From the NCBI RefSeq assembly GCF_014642855.1, contig NZ_BMJB01000001.1:3100001-3164000 (forward strand): DNA of 64,000 nucleotides, written 5' to 3'. Of this stretch, positions 20,245 to 29,451 are shown in pieces. The notes below the pieces were generated by a model. It was given only the letters and a program-made list of their open reading frames with translations, was not told the DNA's origin and searched no databases. Made by a program: the position numbers and the translations under genes. Position 1 is the stretch's first letter, and the number at the start of each line of letters is the position of its first letter. Origin of the DNA: Edaphobacter acidisoli (lineage in GTDB: Bacteria > Acidobacteriota > Terriglobia > Terriglobales > Acidobacteriaceae).

Positions 20245-21276
20245 TTATGAGGAACTGCGTGAGCCTTTGCATCCGCACGACTCGCGAATGATGAGTCCGG
20301 CTGGAAGAACGACTGCGTCGGGCTTGGGGCGCCGCTTGCCATTCATCCGATCGAAGAGCAGTTGCGCACTTTCACGTCCCAGCAGCTCTGATGGCTGCCT
20401 TACAACGGTGAGCCGCGGGCTAAGCACATCGCCCAGATCGAAGTCGTCAAATGCAATAAACGGGATGTTCCGTCCGCCCCTGATGCCCAACGCGTCGAGT
20501 CCACGCAGAAAATGCAGAGTCGTAACCCAGTTGAGAGACAAGACAGCATCGGCCGACTGCCCCCGGATGACCTCTTTGTCGAACCACTCCGATGTCAGCA
20601 AATCTTCGTGGTCGACACAGCACACTCTCGGTTCGAATGACGCGCGGCGCATACTCTCGCGGTAGCCGGTGATTCGTTCCTTCGATGTATAGAGGTGTGG
20701 CCGCGTTCCGATGGCTACAATCCTGCGATAGCCATGGCCAAGCAGATGTTGCGTCGCATCGCACGCGCTGCGGCGGTTCGTGATCGTGACGGAATCAAAG
20801 CTGGCGCCGCGAACCAGCTGATCGAGAGTTACGAGAGGAAGATCGTTCGGCAACGCATCCGTGATTGTGTCTCGCCTGCTCTCAGCGGGAGCAAGAATCA
20901 GACCGTCGATCCGCCGCCTCACCAGTGTTTCAATCTCCATTCGTTCGATGTCAGGGCGACCTTTGGAACTTGTAACGATTGCGACATACCCGTGGCTGCG
21001 TGCTACTTCCTGAACTTCGTGAATCACACTCGTGATGAACGGATTGGCCAGGTTCGCTACGATCATTCCAATCACTGAGGACTTTCGCGTCATCAGGCTG
21101 CGGGCCAGCTCGTTCGGACGGTAGCCGATTCGTTCCATCACAGCCCGCACCCTATCGGCTTTTTCCTGGCGGACATTGATCGCTCCGTTCAGCACCCGGG
21201 AAGCAGTCTTCAGCGAAACACGAGCTTCGCGAGCGACATCCTCCAGGGTCGGGGGTTTCCTTGTTCTTGCAGTCAT
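20245..21276 (-). CDS. LacI family transcriptional regulator
   Basis: The 343-aa repressor has an N-terminal LacI helix-turn-helix and hinge (TLEDVAREARVSLKTASRVLNG, then YRPNELARSLMTRKSSVIGMIV). A periplasmic-binding-protein-like effector domain follows to the C-terminus, with FDDFDLGDVLSPRLTVVRQP near the end as in family members. It probably binds a sugar or sugar acid and controls the divergent TonB receptor/VOC/MFS locus. Tandem palindromes with an AGCGCT core in the shared upstream region are its likely operators. Autoregulation is plausible because the region is shared. Confidence 0.92.
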   Translation of the reverse strand: MTARTRKPPTLEDVAREARVSLKTASRVLNGAINVRQEKADRVRAVMERIGYRPNELARSLMTRKSSVIGMIVANLANPFITSVIHEVQEVARSHGYVAIVTSSKGRPDIERMEIETLVRRRIDGLILAPAESRRDTITDALPNDLPLVTLDQLVRGASFDSVTITNRRSACDATQHLLGHGYRRIVAIGTRPHLYTSKERITGYRESMRRASFEPRVCCVDHEDLLTSEWFDKEVIRGQSADAVLSLNWVTTLHFLRGLDALGIRGGRNIPFIAFDDFDLGDVLSPRLTVVRQPSELLGRESAQLLFDRMNGKRRPKPDAVVLPAGLIIRESCGCKGSRSSS

Positions 21277-21607
21277 CTTCTATTCTTCCTGTTGGGTGTG
21301 CTCATTCCCGTGAGCGATTGCGCATCTTGTCTCTGCATAGGATTACGATTACTAGCCCATACTAACCCGCTGTCCTGTCTCACCAGAGCAGCAGGAGGAA
21401 AATCAGATACACATTCTGCGGGCGTTACGCCCGAGTGCCGAAAGCCTTCTCTCCTGGCATGCATACGGTCGGTCCTCAAGATACATATCTCTCTGCACAA
21501 ACGAGTCGCCACGCATTTCTACAAGAGGCTTCCAGGCACGATTCACGGGGCTTTTCAAATCTCTTGACAAGCGCTGATTCGCCTGCGTAAGCTTCTCGCC
21601 ACAATTA

Positions 21608-21621
21608 TGACAGCGCTGGCA
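21608..21621. promoter_or_regulatory. LacI-type operator 1
   Basis: tgacagcgctggca is a near-perfect palindrome (one mismatched pair) with the AGCGCT centre at 21614/21615. It lies about 15 bases after the proposed -10. Confidence 0.6.
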
Positions 21622-21633
21622 ATCGATTCCAAT

Positions 21634-21647
21634 TGATAGCGCTGTCA
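21634..21647. promoter_or_regulatory. LacI-type operator 2
   Basis: tgatagcgctgtca is a near-palindrome of the same type as operator 1, centre to centre 26 bp apart. The inner ten bases match the operator 1 pattern. Confidence 0.6.
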
Positions 21648-21788
21648 AAACCGCGGCTCCATAAATGCGAGAGCAGAACGTTTCAATACAACAGCGAAAG
21701 TCAACCAAATTGAAGCGAGAACGGCACAAGTGCGGATTCCTTCAGAAGAAAGCACCATCGCAAGCCGGAGACATATCGGAGTAGGCCA

Positions 21789-24700
21789 ATGACAGACCAC
21801 GATCACTGCAAAAAAAACATGTCCTCCCTGGTCAATACGGCGGATTTCACCGAAGTTCAGCCGTTCACAATGCACCCGGCGGCCGACAACCGGCACAAGG
21901 CGCAAGCCGGGATAGTCCACTCATGTGCGCCCTGGCGCATTCTATTGCTGCTTGCCGTGACAGTTGGATTGGTGGCGTCGGCCTCTGCACAGGACTTCCG
22001 GGCATCCATCACGGGAGAAGTCACGGATCCATCTGGAGCTGTGATTCCGCATGTAGCAGTCATTGTGTTCAATGTCGCTACTCACGTGCAGTACTCCGCG
22101 ACAACCAATGGACAGGGCATCTATTCCATACTCTACGTGCTTCCCGGCATGTACACCGTCACTGCCAAGGCAGGCAATTTCCAGACCATGGTCTACCACG
22201 ACGTGCGCCTCGATTCGGCACAGCAATTTGGCCTGAACATCACGCTTCAGCCTGGGAGTGTAGCCCAGCAGGTCGTCGTGACAGCCGGAGCAGTCGACCT
22301 CGATACCGTCTCTGCGACCTCAGGCGGCGTAGTGGATCACACCAAGGTAGCGAACATGCCGTCCACCGGCATGATGGTATGGGACGACGTCTCCTTCGCA
22401 GAAGGCGTGAAGAGTGCCAGTGCGAACGTGTTCAACCTGACGCCTAGGAACAACGCGAATCTCTACGCCGTATCTGGCGCGCAAACGGACGAGAACGTCT
22501 TCTATATGAATGGTGCCCCGATCAGCGATCAGGGGTCCTGGTATTTCACGCCGAACATGTCCTCCGTTCAGCAGATGCAGACCAGCGCGATGCCTTACGA
22601 TGCGGAGTACGGGCGGACCGGAGGCGGAGTCTTCAGTACCAACCTGAAGAGCGGAGCTGACGCTTATCACGGCTCGATCTACGACTACTATGGCAATCGG
22701 GTATTGAACGCGACCCCATGGATTGACAAGCTCTCCGGCATTCCAAAGCCGGTCGACACCCGCAACACATGGGGTGGCGAAGTCGGCGGACCGATCCGCA
22801 AAGACAAGACATTTTTCTTTTTTTCCTACGAAGGCTTCCATCAGGAGCAGCCCGCAACCCCAACCGACACCGTGCCAACCGCAGCGGAGCGGAGCGGAAA
22901 TTTCACCGGCACTGGCTATACGATCTATGACCCACTCTCGACCTACTGCGCGCAGAAGAACGCGTCAGGGGGATGCACGTTGTATGCGAGAAAATCCTTT
23001 CCAAACGACACCATTCCTGCCGGCGAGATAAGCCCAATCGGAGCGGCCATCTTAGCCATGTACCCTCAGCAAAACCAGCCTGGCTTGACAAAGAACTACG
23101 TAATCACCTGGCCAACGAATTATGAGTATGAGCAGTTTATCGGGCGCATCGATCAGAACTTTTCGGAGAACACGCGCCTCTATGGAATCTATACGCATGA
23201 ACACGACCACGCCCAAAACGCCGGCAATGGCCTCACTAATGAAGCCTGGTCGGGGAGTACGCCTGTATCCTCGAACTACAATATCGTCCTCGATCTGACG
23301 CACATCCTCTCGCCAACCAAGGTACTGGACCTCAAGGCATCGTACGGCCACACCTCGGCCCTAACCACCACAGGCAATGCAGTTCAGAGCGGATTTAGCG
23401 CCAGCAAGCTCGGCTTCAATATGCCTGCTGTCGGCACTACATCACACCAAAACATCGCCCCCAGCATGACGGTAACTGGAGGCACGAACATATTCGGCAA
23501 CACCGCAAGCGGCACAGCTGATGCAGATGCCGATTTCTCCGGCAGCATCACGCAGTTAGTAGGTCGGCATAGTCTGCACTATGGCTTCGAGTTTATGGAT
23601 ATCCAGACGGCCCCGACGGGCGTTTTGGGAAATCCCAACGGGGCCTTCACCTTCGATCAGACCTACACACAGGGAAATCCGCTGCAGGCCACGACCGGAC
23701 AGGGAAATGTGTTCGCCGACGTTCTCCTTGGCTATCCCTCTTCTGGAAGCGTGAGCTGGAACGAGCCTACCTTTGTCACGATGCACTATTACGCTCTCTA
23801 CATGCAGGATAACTTCAAGGCGCTTCCCAATCTCTCGCTGAATCTTGGACTGCGCTGGGACCTCAATACATCGCCAAGGGACCGCCATGATCGGATAAAT
23901 GCGGGCTTCTGCTTTACCTGCGCCAATCCACTCTCCGCGCAGATCAACTACGCGAAAGCCCCCGGTCTTCAGAATCCCCTGGTGGGAGGGCTGCAGTTTG
24001 CCGGAGTCAATGGACAGTCGAGTGCTCCTTATCAGAATCACTGGAACGACTGGCAGCCGCGTGTCGGATTCAGCTGGGCCGCACTCCGCGATACCGTCAT
24101 TCGCGGTGGCTATGGAATCTACTTTCCCTGGGCCCCTCTCGGCGTCGACAACACAGGATTCAGCCAGACCACTCCATTTGTTGCTTCGCTGAATGGAAAA
24201 CTAACTCCCGACACGAACCTCAACTCTGGTACTCCCTATCCCGGCGGCGCCATTGCTCCTTCGGGCGCTGCAGCTGGCCTTGCAACCAATGCTGGCAATG
24301 GCATTACCTTTAACGATTTGAACGGCAAGCTTCGCATGACGCAGCATTGGTCCTTCGGCATTCAGCGGAGAATGCCGGCGGGAATTCTGTTTGATGTTGA
24401 ATACCTGGGAAGCAGTGTCCACGGTATCTCGATTAGCACGCCGCTCGGGGTGGTCTCGACGGCCTTGCAGCAGCAGTGCAACACGGATCTCTCCGTCTGC
24501 AACACGAATGTCGCAAACCCGTTCTATGGCGTCCTCTCGTCGAGCACTTCTCTTGGGGCATCTTCCACCATTCCAGCATGGGAGTTGATGCGTGCCTATC
24601 CACTGTTCAATGGAGTTACAGAAAACCGCGTTCCGTCGGGAAGCTCGCATTACCACGGAGTAGACGTTCGAGCCGAGCGCACAGTGCGGAACCTGGACTT

Positions 24701-25349
24701 CGTCTTCAATTACTACTACTCAAACTGGATGGATAGGTTGACCTATCTCAATTCCGGAGACTTTGTCGATGCCAATCCTACAAAGACACTCGATCCGCTC
24801 GATCGAAGAAACTATATCAGCCTGAACATGGTCTACCCTCTTCCCAGCACAGGAAAGCATGGATTTGTAGGTGTGCTCGCAAACGATTGGGTCTTTGCCT
24901 CCACGGTAATCTGGGGCACTGGAAATCCGCTGCAACTCCCGTCGGCGAATTTCAATGCCGGCACCTCAGGTTGTTCCAGCTATGCGCCGCAGGGCGGACA
25001 GACGCGCGCGCACTGGTTCAATAACAACGAGAGCTGCTGGGCCAACCTGGGACCATGGCAGCCGCGAACAACTCCGTTGTATGTAGGATTTATCCGGAAC
25101 CCCAGCTACATGGTATGGAACCCAGCCCTCAGTAAGCAGTTTGCCCTTCCGTTCCGTGAAATGACTGCCCAGTTTCGTATGGAGTCCACGAACGGAGCGA
25201 ACCATCCTATCTGGGGAGCACCAAACATCAGTCCAGCTACTCCGGCCTCTTTTTCTCCTACTACCAGTTGGACGGGGTTTGGAACACTTCCTAACACTCC
25301 GCTACCGCAAGAGCGTCAGATTATCGCGTCTCTCAGAATTTCGTTCTAG
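21789..25349 (+). CDS. TonB-dependent receptor, Oar-like, with carboxypeptidase regulatory-like domain
   Basis: The 1186-aa outer-membrane protein has a signal segment (about 50-68: ILLLLAVTVGLVASASAQ). An Ig-like carboxypeptidase regulatory domain follows (about 70-160: ITGEVTDPSGAVIPHVAV), then a plug-like region with QMQTSAMPYDAEYGRTGGGVF (about 260-290), and a large barrel ending in the aromatic C-terminus ASLRISF. These receptors are abundant in acidobacteria and are believed to import oligosaccharides or other large substrates with TonB energy. The start ATG 21789 is set by GGAG seven bases upstream. LacI-type operators precede it. The ligand is unknown; context suggests a sugar or sugar acid. 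Confidence 0.93.
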   Translation: MTDHDHCKKNMSSLVNTADFTEVQPFTMHPAADNRHKAQAGIVHSCAPWRILLLLAVTVGLVASASAQDFRASITGEVTDPSGAVIPHVAVIVFNVATHVQYSATTNGQGIYSILYVLPGMYTVTAKAGNFQTMVYHDVRLDSAQQFGLNITLQPGSVAQQVVVTAGAVDLDTVSATSGGVVDHTKVANMPSTGMMVWDDVSFAEGVKSASANVFNLTPRNNANLYAVSGAQTDENVFYMNGAPISDQGSWYFTPNMSSVQQMQTSAMPYDAEYGRTGGGVFSTNLKSGADAYHGSIYDYYGNRVLNATPWIDKLSGIPKPVDTRNTWGGEVGGPIRKDKTFFFFSYEGFHQEQPATPTDTVPTAAERSGNFTGTGYTIYDPLSTYCAQKNASGGCTLYARKSFPNDTIPAGEISPIGAAILAMYPQQNQPGLTKNYVITWPTNYEYEQFIGRIDQNFSENTRLYGIYTHEHDHAQNAGNGLTNEAWSGSTPVSSNYNIVLDLTHILSPTKVLDLKASYGHTSALTTTGNAVQSGFSASKLGFNMPAVGTTSHQNIAPSMTVTGGTNIFGNTASGTADADADFSGSITQLVGRHSLHYGFEFMDIQTAPTGVLGNPNGAFTFDQTYTQGNPLQATTGQGNVFADVLLGYPSSGSVSWNEPTFVTMHYYALYMQDNFKALPNLSLNLGLRWDLNTSPRDRHDRINAGFCFTCANPLSAQINYAKAPGLQNPLVGGLQFAGVNGQSSAPYQNHWNDWQPRVGFSWAALRDTVIRGGYGIYFPWAPLGVDNTGFSQTTPFVASLNGKLTPDTNLNSGTPYPGGAIAPSGAAAGLATNAGNGITFNDLNGKLRMTQHWSFGIQRRMPAGILFDVEYLGSSVHGISISTPLGVVSTALQQQCNTDLSVCNTNVANPFYGVLSSSTSLGASSTIPAWELMRAYPLFNGVTENRVPSGSSHYHGVDVRAERTVRNLDFVFNYYYSNWMDRLTYLNSGDFVDANPTKTLDPLDRRNYISLNMVYPLPSTGKHGFVGVLANDWVFASTVIWGTGNPLQLPSANFNAGTSGCSSYAPQGGQTRAHWFNNNESCWANLGPWQPRTTPLYVGFIRNPSYMVWNPALSKQFALPFREMTAQFRMESTNGANHPIWGAPNISPATPASFSPTTSWTGFGTLPNTPLPQERQIIASLRISF

Positions 25350-25365
25350 ATAGAATGCCAGGCAA

Positions 25366-25405
25366 ACTTACTTACTAACTTACTCATTCTTACTTACTCA
25401 TTTTT
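25366..25405. repeat. Short tandem repeat of CTTA/CTTACTCATT units
   Basis: A run of CTTACTTACT-type tetranucleotides and two copies of cttactcatt lie between the receptor stop and the next gene's ribosome site. It could affect spacing or translation, or be neutral. Confidence 0.5.
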
Positions 25406-25432
25406 ATATGTTCACATTAGAGGGAGCAGTTC

Positions 25433-27013
25433 ATGGCTTTGATCAGACGGGTCCTTGTGTCGTTGGTGGCTGGCATATTCTTCGTTGGAGCGGGAGCTGC
25501 TGCAGATCCACTTCCACTGCTCGGACTGGCGCGAGTTACCATCCGGGTCTCCGATCTCAGCCAGGCGCGCACATTCTACTCGGGCGTAGCTGGGTTCCAG
25601 GATGCCTACGATGTGCGAAGTGCCGATGGATCGATTGCGGCTGCCTACTTTAAGATCAACGACCAGCAGTTTCTGGAAGTCGTACCGGGTTTGAAGCCAA
25701 CCCAGCCACGGCCGATGGTCGGATTTGCCATTCGTACCGACCAGCTTCAGAAGCTTCATCAGATGCTTAAGGCCCGCGGACTGCACCCCGGCAAGATTCA
25801 TCTCGATCAAGATGGAAGCCGCGGATTTATGCTGACCGATCTTCCCGGGCAGAATCTCGATTATCTCGAGTTTGTGGACTATGGACCGAAGTCGCTTGCG
25901 GAGCGAACGAAGGGGCAGAACCAGGACGATCATCGCCTCTCGACCAATCTCGAGCATGTAGGAATCATTGCGACCGACTTTGACGCCGCATATAACTTCT
26001 ACGTCAAAACTCTCGGCTTCCACGAAGTGTGGCGCCGCGTAGCAGAGGACGGCAAGCACGTCATCATTGACCACATTCAGATGCCAGGCCCAAGCGGCGA
26101 CTTCGTTGAACTCTCGAACTTCGGTCAATCCAATAAGCCCTTGGAGAGAAAGCGTGCGGCTGGTGCAGCTCATCTTGCGCTCACCGTTGCTGACATCAAT
26201 GCGACTGTCGAAGCCGTGCATGCTAGGCAGTCGGAGATGAAACTGCATTCGCCGCGCTATGGGCTCGACAATCGCTGGAACTTCAATCTCTTTGACCCAG
26301 ACAGTACCAGGGTGGAATTTATGCAGGTGGCCGATCCAGCGCATCCTGCGCCAGCCGTCGTCACCACGCCCGCAAATTTTCAAAGGGCCGGAGGCGCGCT
26401 CGGACTCTTTACTGAGCAATCGGATATTGGCGATCCTGCGCTGCCCGGGTCTGCTTCCTTTGACTCAGCCCAGAACCAATACGTGGTGTCGGGGGCTGGT
26501 GCCAATATCTGGGGCAAAAAGGACGAGTTCCACTTCGTGTGGCGCAGCATCTCGGGAGATTTTTCACTTACAGCTACCGTGCATTTTCCGAAGCAGGAGC
26601 CGCCCAGCCACCGCAAAGCTGCACTCATGGCACGGCAAAGCCTCGATGATGATGCGCCCTATGCCGATGCCGTGGTTCACGGCAGCGGACTTACTGAATT
26701 GCAGTTTCGAGAGACGAAGGGAGATGCGACTCACGCCATTCGCTTTCCCGTCGATGCGCCGGTTCAGATTAGGCTGGAGCGAAAAGATGGTTGGTTCACC
26801 ATGTATGCGGGGCGCGAGGGGCAACCACTTCAGGAGCTAGGTGCTTATGCGCTGAAGCTGAACGAGCCTTTTTACCTGGGCTTGGGTGTGTGCTCACATA
26901 ACGCAGCTACGCTTGAAACCGCCATATTCTCTAACGTGAGCGTGGAAGTGTTTCCTAAAAAGCAACGCAAGGGTAAACCTGCCAAGCGCGACGAAGTGAA
27001 GGGCGAAAATTAA
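25433..27013 (+). CDS. Secreted double-VOC (glyoxalase-fold) protein with C-terminal concanavalin-like domain
   Basis: The 526-aa product has a signal peptide (1-25). Two vicinal-oxygen-chelate domains follow, at about 28-150 (LARVTIRVSDLSQARTFYSG ... DYLEFVDYG) and about 173-290 (LEHVGIIATDFDAAYNFYVK ... FNLFDPDSTRVEFMQ). A C-terminal beta-rich domain (about 305-510) with ISGDFSLTATVHF and KAALMARQSLDD resembles DUF1349/laminin-G-like carbohydrate modules. The basic tail may be unstructured. Metal-ligand Glu residues appear at the ends of both VOC domains. It is 83 bases after the TonB receptor, preceded by GAGGGAG, and probably cotranscribed. A secreted enzyme or binding protein for the imported compound is likely; the reaction is unknown. 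Confidence 0.75.
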   Translation: MALIRRVLVSLVAGIFFVGAGAAADPLPLLGLARVTIRVSDLSQARTFYSGVAGFQDAYDVRSADGSIAAAYFKINDQQFLEVVPGLKPTQPRPMVGFAIRTDQLQKLHQMLKARGLHPGKIHLDQDGSRGFMLTDLPGQNLDYLEFVDYGPKSLAERTKGQNQDDHRLSTNLEHVGIIATDFDAAYNFYVKTLGFHEVWRRVAEDGKHVIIDHIQMPGPSGDFVELSNFGQSNKPLERKRAAGAAHLALTVADINATVEAVHARQSEMKLHSPRYGLDNRWNFNLFDPDSTRVEFMQVADPAHPAPAVVTTPANFQRAGGALGLFTEQSDIGDPALPGSASFDSAQNQYVVSGAGANIWGKKDEFHFVWRSISGDFSLTATVHFPKQEPPSHRKAALMARQSLDDDAPYADAVVHGSGLTELQFRETKGDATHAIRFPVDAPVQIRLERKDGWFTMYAGREGQPLQELGAYALKLNEPFYLGLGVCSHNAATLETAIFSNVSVEVFPKKQRKGKPAKRDEVKGEN

Positions 27014-27153
27014 TCTCGCCCCAGCGCGAAGTATCGGCTGCAACTAAGTAGCGAGTTACTCTTCTGCCGCGAATGAAAATGCGTCGGCTTAGATTCAGAG
27101 CTTCCGGTTCATGAACCAGGCCCGGAGCACACGGATCGATCGACTTGTCCACC

Positions 27154-28476
27154 ATGCTTCACACAATTCAGGAACGTCCTATCGATGGACAAGGGTTTAT
27201 GCCGCGCGACTTACACGATGTACCGAATCAAAGCGCAGCCATCGAGTGCAAACCCGCGGGGTGCGACTCGGAAGATGAGAAGAGATCCTGGCGTAGATGG
27301 CTCGTACTAGGGTTCATCTTTGCGGTTACAGTCATCAACTTCATCGACCGCCAGACGCTGTCTGTTCTGGCTCCTGTTCTCCGTGCGAGCTATCACCTTT
27401 CCAACGAAGCCTACGGACGAATCGTTGCTGCTCTGCAATTCGGCATGATGGCAGGCGAGTTTCCGATGGGGTGGCTGATGGACCGCGTCGGAGCGCGCAT
27501 TGGCCTCGCCGCCGCAGTACTGTGGTGGTCGGCGGCAACAGGATGTCAGGCATTCACCCATAGCGGCTTTCAACTCGGTGCAACCCGGTTGTGGATGGGG
27601 ACAGGAGAAGCAGGTAACTTCTCGGGAGGGATGAAAGCAATCTCGCGTTTCTTCACCCAGGAAGAGCGCACGCTTGCTATCGGCATCTTTAATAGTGGCA
27701 CGATGATAGGCGCAACCCTTGCGCCCCCGCTGATTGTCTTTCTTCTCGAGCGTTATGGCTTTCGCATTGCGTTTACGATCCCCGCACTGCTGGGACTTCT
27801 GTGGGTTCCTGTCTGGTGGCATTTCTATCCCGGCCACCGGCCTGTCCTGTCGAGCGACGGCGTACTGAAGGCGCCGCTTGCTGAATTACTGAAGCAATCT
27901 TCCACATGGGCAGTCATGACGTGCCGGTTTCTGATTGGCCCTGTCATGCAGTTCTATTGGTATTGGATTCCGAGTTATCTTTACAGCGCCCGTCACATGT
28001 CAATCGTGCAGATTGGTGTGATCGCATGGCTCCCGTTTTTCCTGGGCGATATTGGCGGCATACTCGGCGGCTACGTGGCCGGCTGGCTGCAACGGCGAAA
28101 CCTCAAAATCTACACCGTGCGCCGGATTACCATGTACGGCAGCAGCATCTTGTGTCTCAGTAGCCTGATTGTGCCTTACCTGAGAGATGCAGTTGCTTCT
28201 CTCTTCATGATCGGCTTTGCCCTGATGGCGAACACCTTTCTTGTCGCCAACATGTTTGGCGCAGTCACCGACCTGTTCCCACAAGAGAGCGTAGGGCGCG
28301 CCACTGGTCTCACCGGAGTCTCAGGAGGTCTAAGCGGTCTCCTGTTTCCACTCGTGACGGGAGTGCTGGTAGATAACTTCTCGTACCGGCCAGCATTTAT
28401 TGTGGTTGGCCTCATGCCGTTGCTGGGCACTCTGGCGCTATTTATCCTCGGTTCAAAGTATCGATCTGCATCCTAG
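27154..28476 (+). CDS. MFS transporter, anion:cation symporter (ExuT/hexuronate-like) family
   Basis: The 440-aa transporter has twelve helices. Helix 1 contains NFIDRQTLSVLAPVL, as in sialate/hexuronate/galactarate transporters, and helix 2-3 holds the MFS motif GWLMDRVGAR. WMGTGEAGNFSGGMKAISRFF in helix 4-5 is typical of the ACS family. It would carry a small organic acid such as a uronate or aldonate across the inner membrane, after outer-membrane uptake by the TonB receptor upstream. The frame opens at TTG 27145; ATG 27154 is chosen, although no good ribosome site decides it. Confidence 0.85.
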   Translation: MLHTIQERPIDGQGFMPRDLHDVPNQSAAIECKPAGCDSEDEKRSWRRWLVLGFIFAVTVINFIDRQTLSVLAPVLRASYHLSNEAYGRIVAALQFGMMAGEFPMGWLMDRVGARIGLAAAVLWWSAATGCQAFTHSGFQLGATRLWMGTGEAGNFSGGMKAISRFFTQEERTLAIGIFNSGTMIGATLAPPLIVFLLERYGFRIAFTIPALLGLLWVPVWWHFYPGHRPVLSSDGVLKAPLAELLKQSSTWAVMTCRFLIGPVMQFYWYWIPSYLYSARHMSIVQIGVIAWLPFFLGDIGGILGGYVAGWLQRRNLKIYTVRRITMYGSSILCLSSLIVPYLRDAVASLFMIGFALMANTFLVANMFGAVTDLFPQESVGRATGLTGVSGGLSGLLFPLVTGVLVDNFSYRPAFIVVGLMPLLGTLALFILGSKYRSAS

Positions 28477-28612
28477 TAGAGAGATTCTCTGTTATTTTCC
28501 CCGATAGCAGGGAAATGCACGCAGAGACCGGTTCGACGCCCTCCATACACTCCCATCCATCGTCGAAAGCATAGAAGTACGCGGCCGGGCGCGCGGTGCA
28601 ACCTTGCCCAGT

Positions 28613-29446
28613 CTAAAAACGGCTCTGCGCGCGCATTGCATAAGCGACTGCTTCAAGAAAGCGCTCCGGGTTTGTGCCCTCCGGTATCGGATAGTTCATC
28701 TTGCCGGCAATTTGATTGGCGACACGATCTGCCATTCTGGCACGGACATCCATGTCCAGATCGAGCGCACGGGCCGTGAACGCCTCAATCATCTGCAGGT
28801 CCGGCGCTTTGAGGCGGCCAATAGCGTCTCCCTGAATCAGGGCCGATCCTGCCGGCGATTGCAGAGGAGGCTCGCTCACAGGTTGCTGATATAAGCCGGC
28901 GGTGAGCATACGGCTGTTGTGGCCCAGCAAAGGCTGGTCTTCCTGGCGTTCGTGGACAACGATGGTGCCGGCCACAAAATCCCCAAGCCGCTTTTGCTGC
29001 TTGTTACACATCATGCTGATGACGCCTACCAGATAGAAGCTGGGAAGAGAATCGATGATGCGGAGCAAATTGCGGGCCAGGGCCTCGAAGAACGTAATCT
29101 GGCGGCCTGTGTCCTTAACCACACGAATTTTAAAGAGATGTTTTCCCGGAGTCTGGCCATTCCAGAAGTACTCGAAGAGGGAGAAATATCCCCAATACAA
29201 AGCAAAGTAAACCAGGACAACTCCAGCGATAATCCATTTGTCTGAGGCGGCAGTCGAAATTTTAGAAAATGTAACGCCAAGAAGGATAAGGAGGAGAAGG
29301 ATGAAAATCTGAACCGCGACCTGAATGAGAGTGTCAACAAGGATGGCAAGACAGCGGCTGCCGATCCCTGAGACGGAGAAGCGGATATCCACCAACTCCG
29401 GCGTTTCGATGTTAAGCTGATCTCCTAAGTTCATGGGTGCGTTCAT
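28613..29446 (-). CDS. RDD family membrane protein
   Basis: The 277-aa protein contains an RDD domain (about 20-170). An Arg-containing first helix region (RFSVSGIGSRCLAILVDTLIQ) is followed by long hydrophobic helices and then GQTPGKHLFKIRVVKDTGR, RNLLRIIDSLP and KRLGDFVAGTIVV. The C-terminal ~100 residues are soluble and helical. RDD proteins are putative transporters or membrane scaffolds. ATG 29446 lies only five bases from the start of the divergent SpoIIM gene. The same RDD/SpoIIM/DUF58/MoxR set occurs together in many bacteria, which suggests an envelope role. Confidence 0.85.
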   Translation of the reverse strand: MNAPMNLGDQLNIETPELVDIRFSVSGIGSRCLAILVDTLIQVAVQIFILLLLILLGVTFSKISTAASDKWIIAGVVLVYFALYWGYFSLFEYFWNGQTPGKHLFKIRVVKDTGRQITFFEALARNLLRIIDSLPSFYLVGVISMMCNKQQKRLGDFVAGTIVVHERQEDQPLLGHNSRMLTAGLYQQPVSEPPLQSPAGSALIQGDAIGRLKAPDLQMIEAFTARALDLDMDVRARMADRVANQIAGKMNYPIPEGTNPERFLEAVAYAMRAQSRF

Positions 29447-29451
29447 TCCGT

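Larger units (their letters stand above)
21277..21788. promoter_or_regulatory. Shared LacI/TonB-receptor control region
   Basis: This 512-bp divergent intergenic region carries TTGACA at 21564-21569 and, 18 bases on, TAAGCT at 21588-21593, a plausible plus-strand promoter for the receptor gene. A degenerate AGCGCT word lies in the spacer at 21570. Two better AGCGCT palindromes lie just downstream and are listed separately. The remaining ~280 bp near the repressor gene show nothing clear. Confidence 0.45.

Noticed and set aside
25412-26419. 335-codon minus-strand frame opposite the VOC gene
   Set aside because: The plus-strand product has a signal peptide and two VOC domains; the minus frame has no recognisable features.
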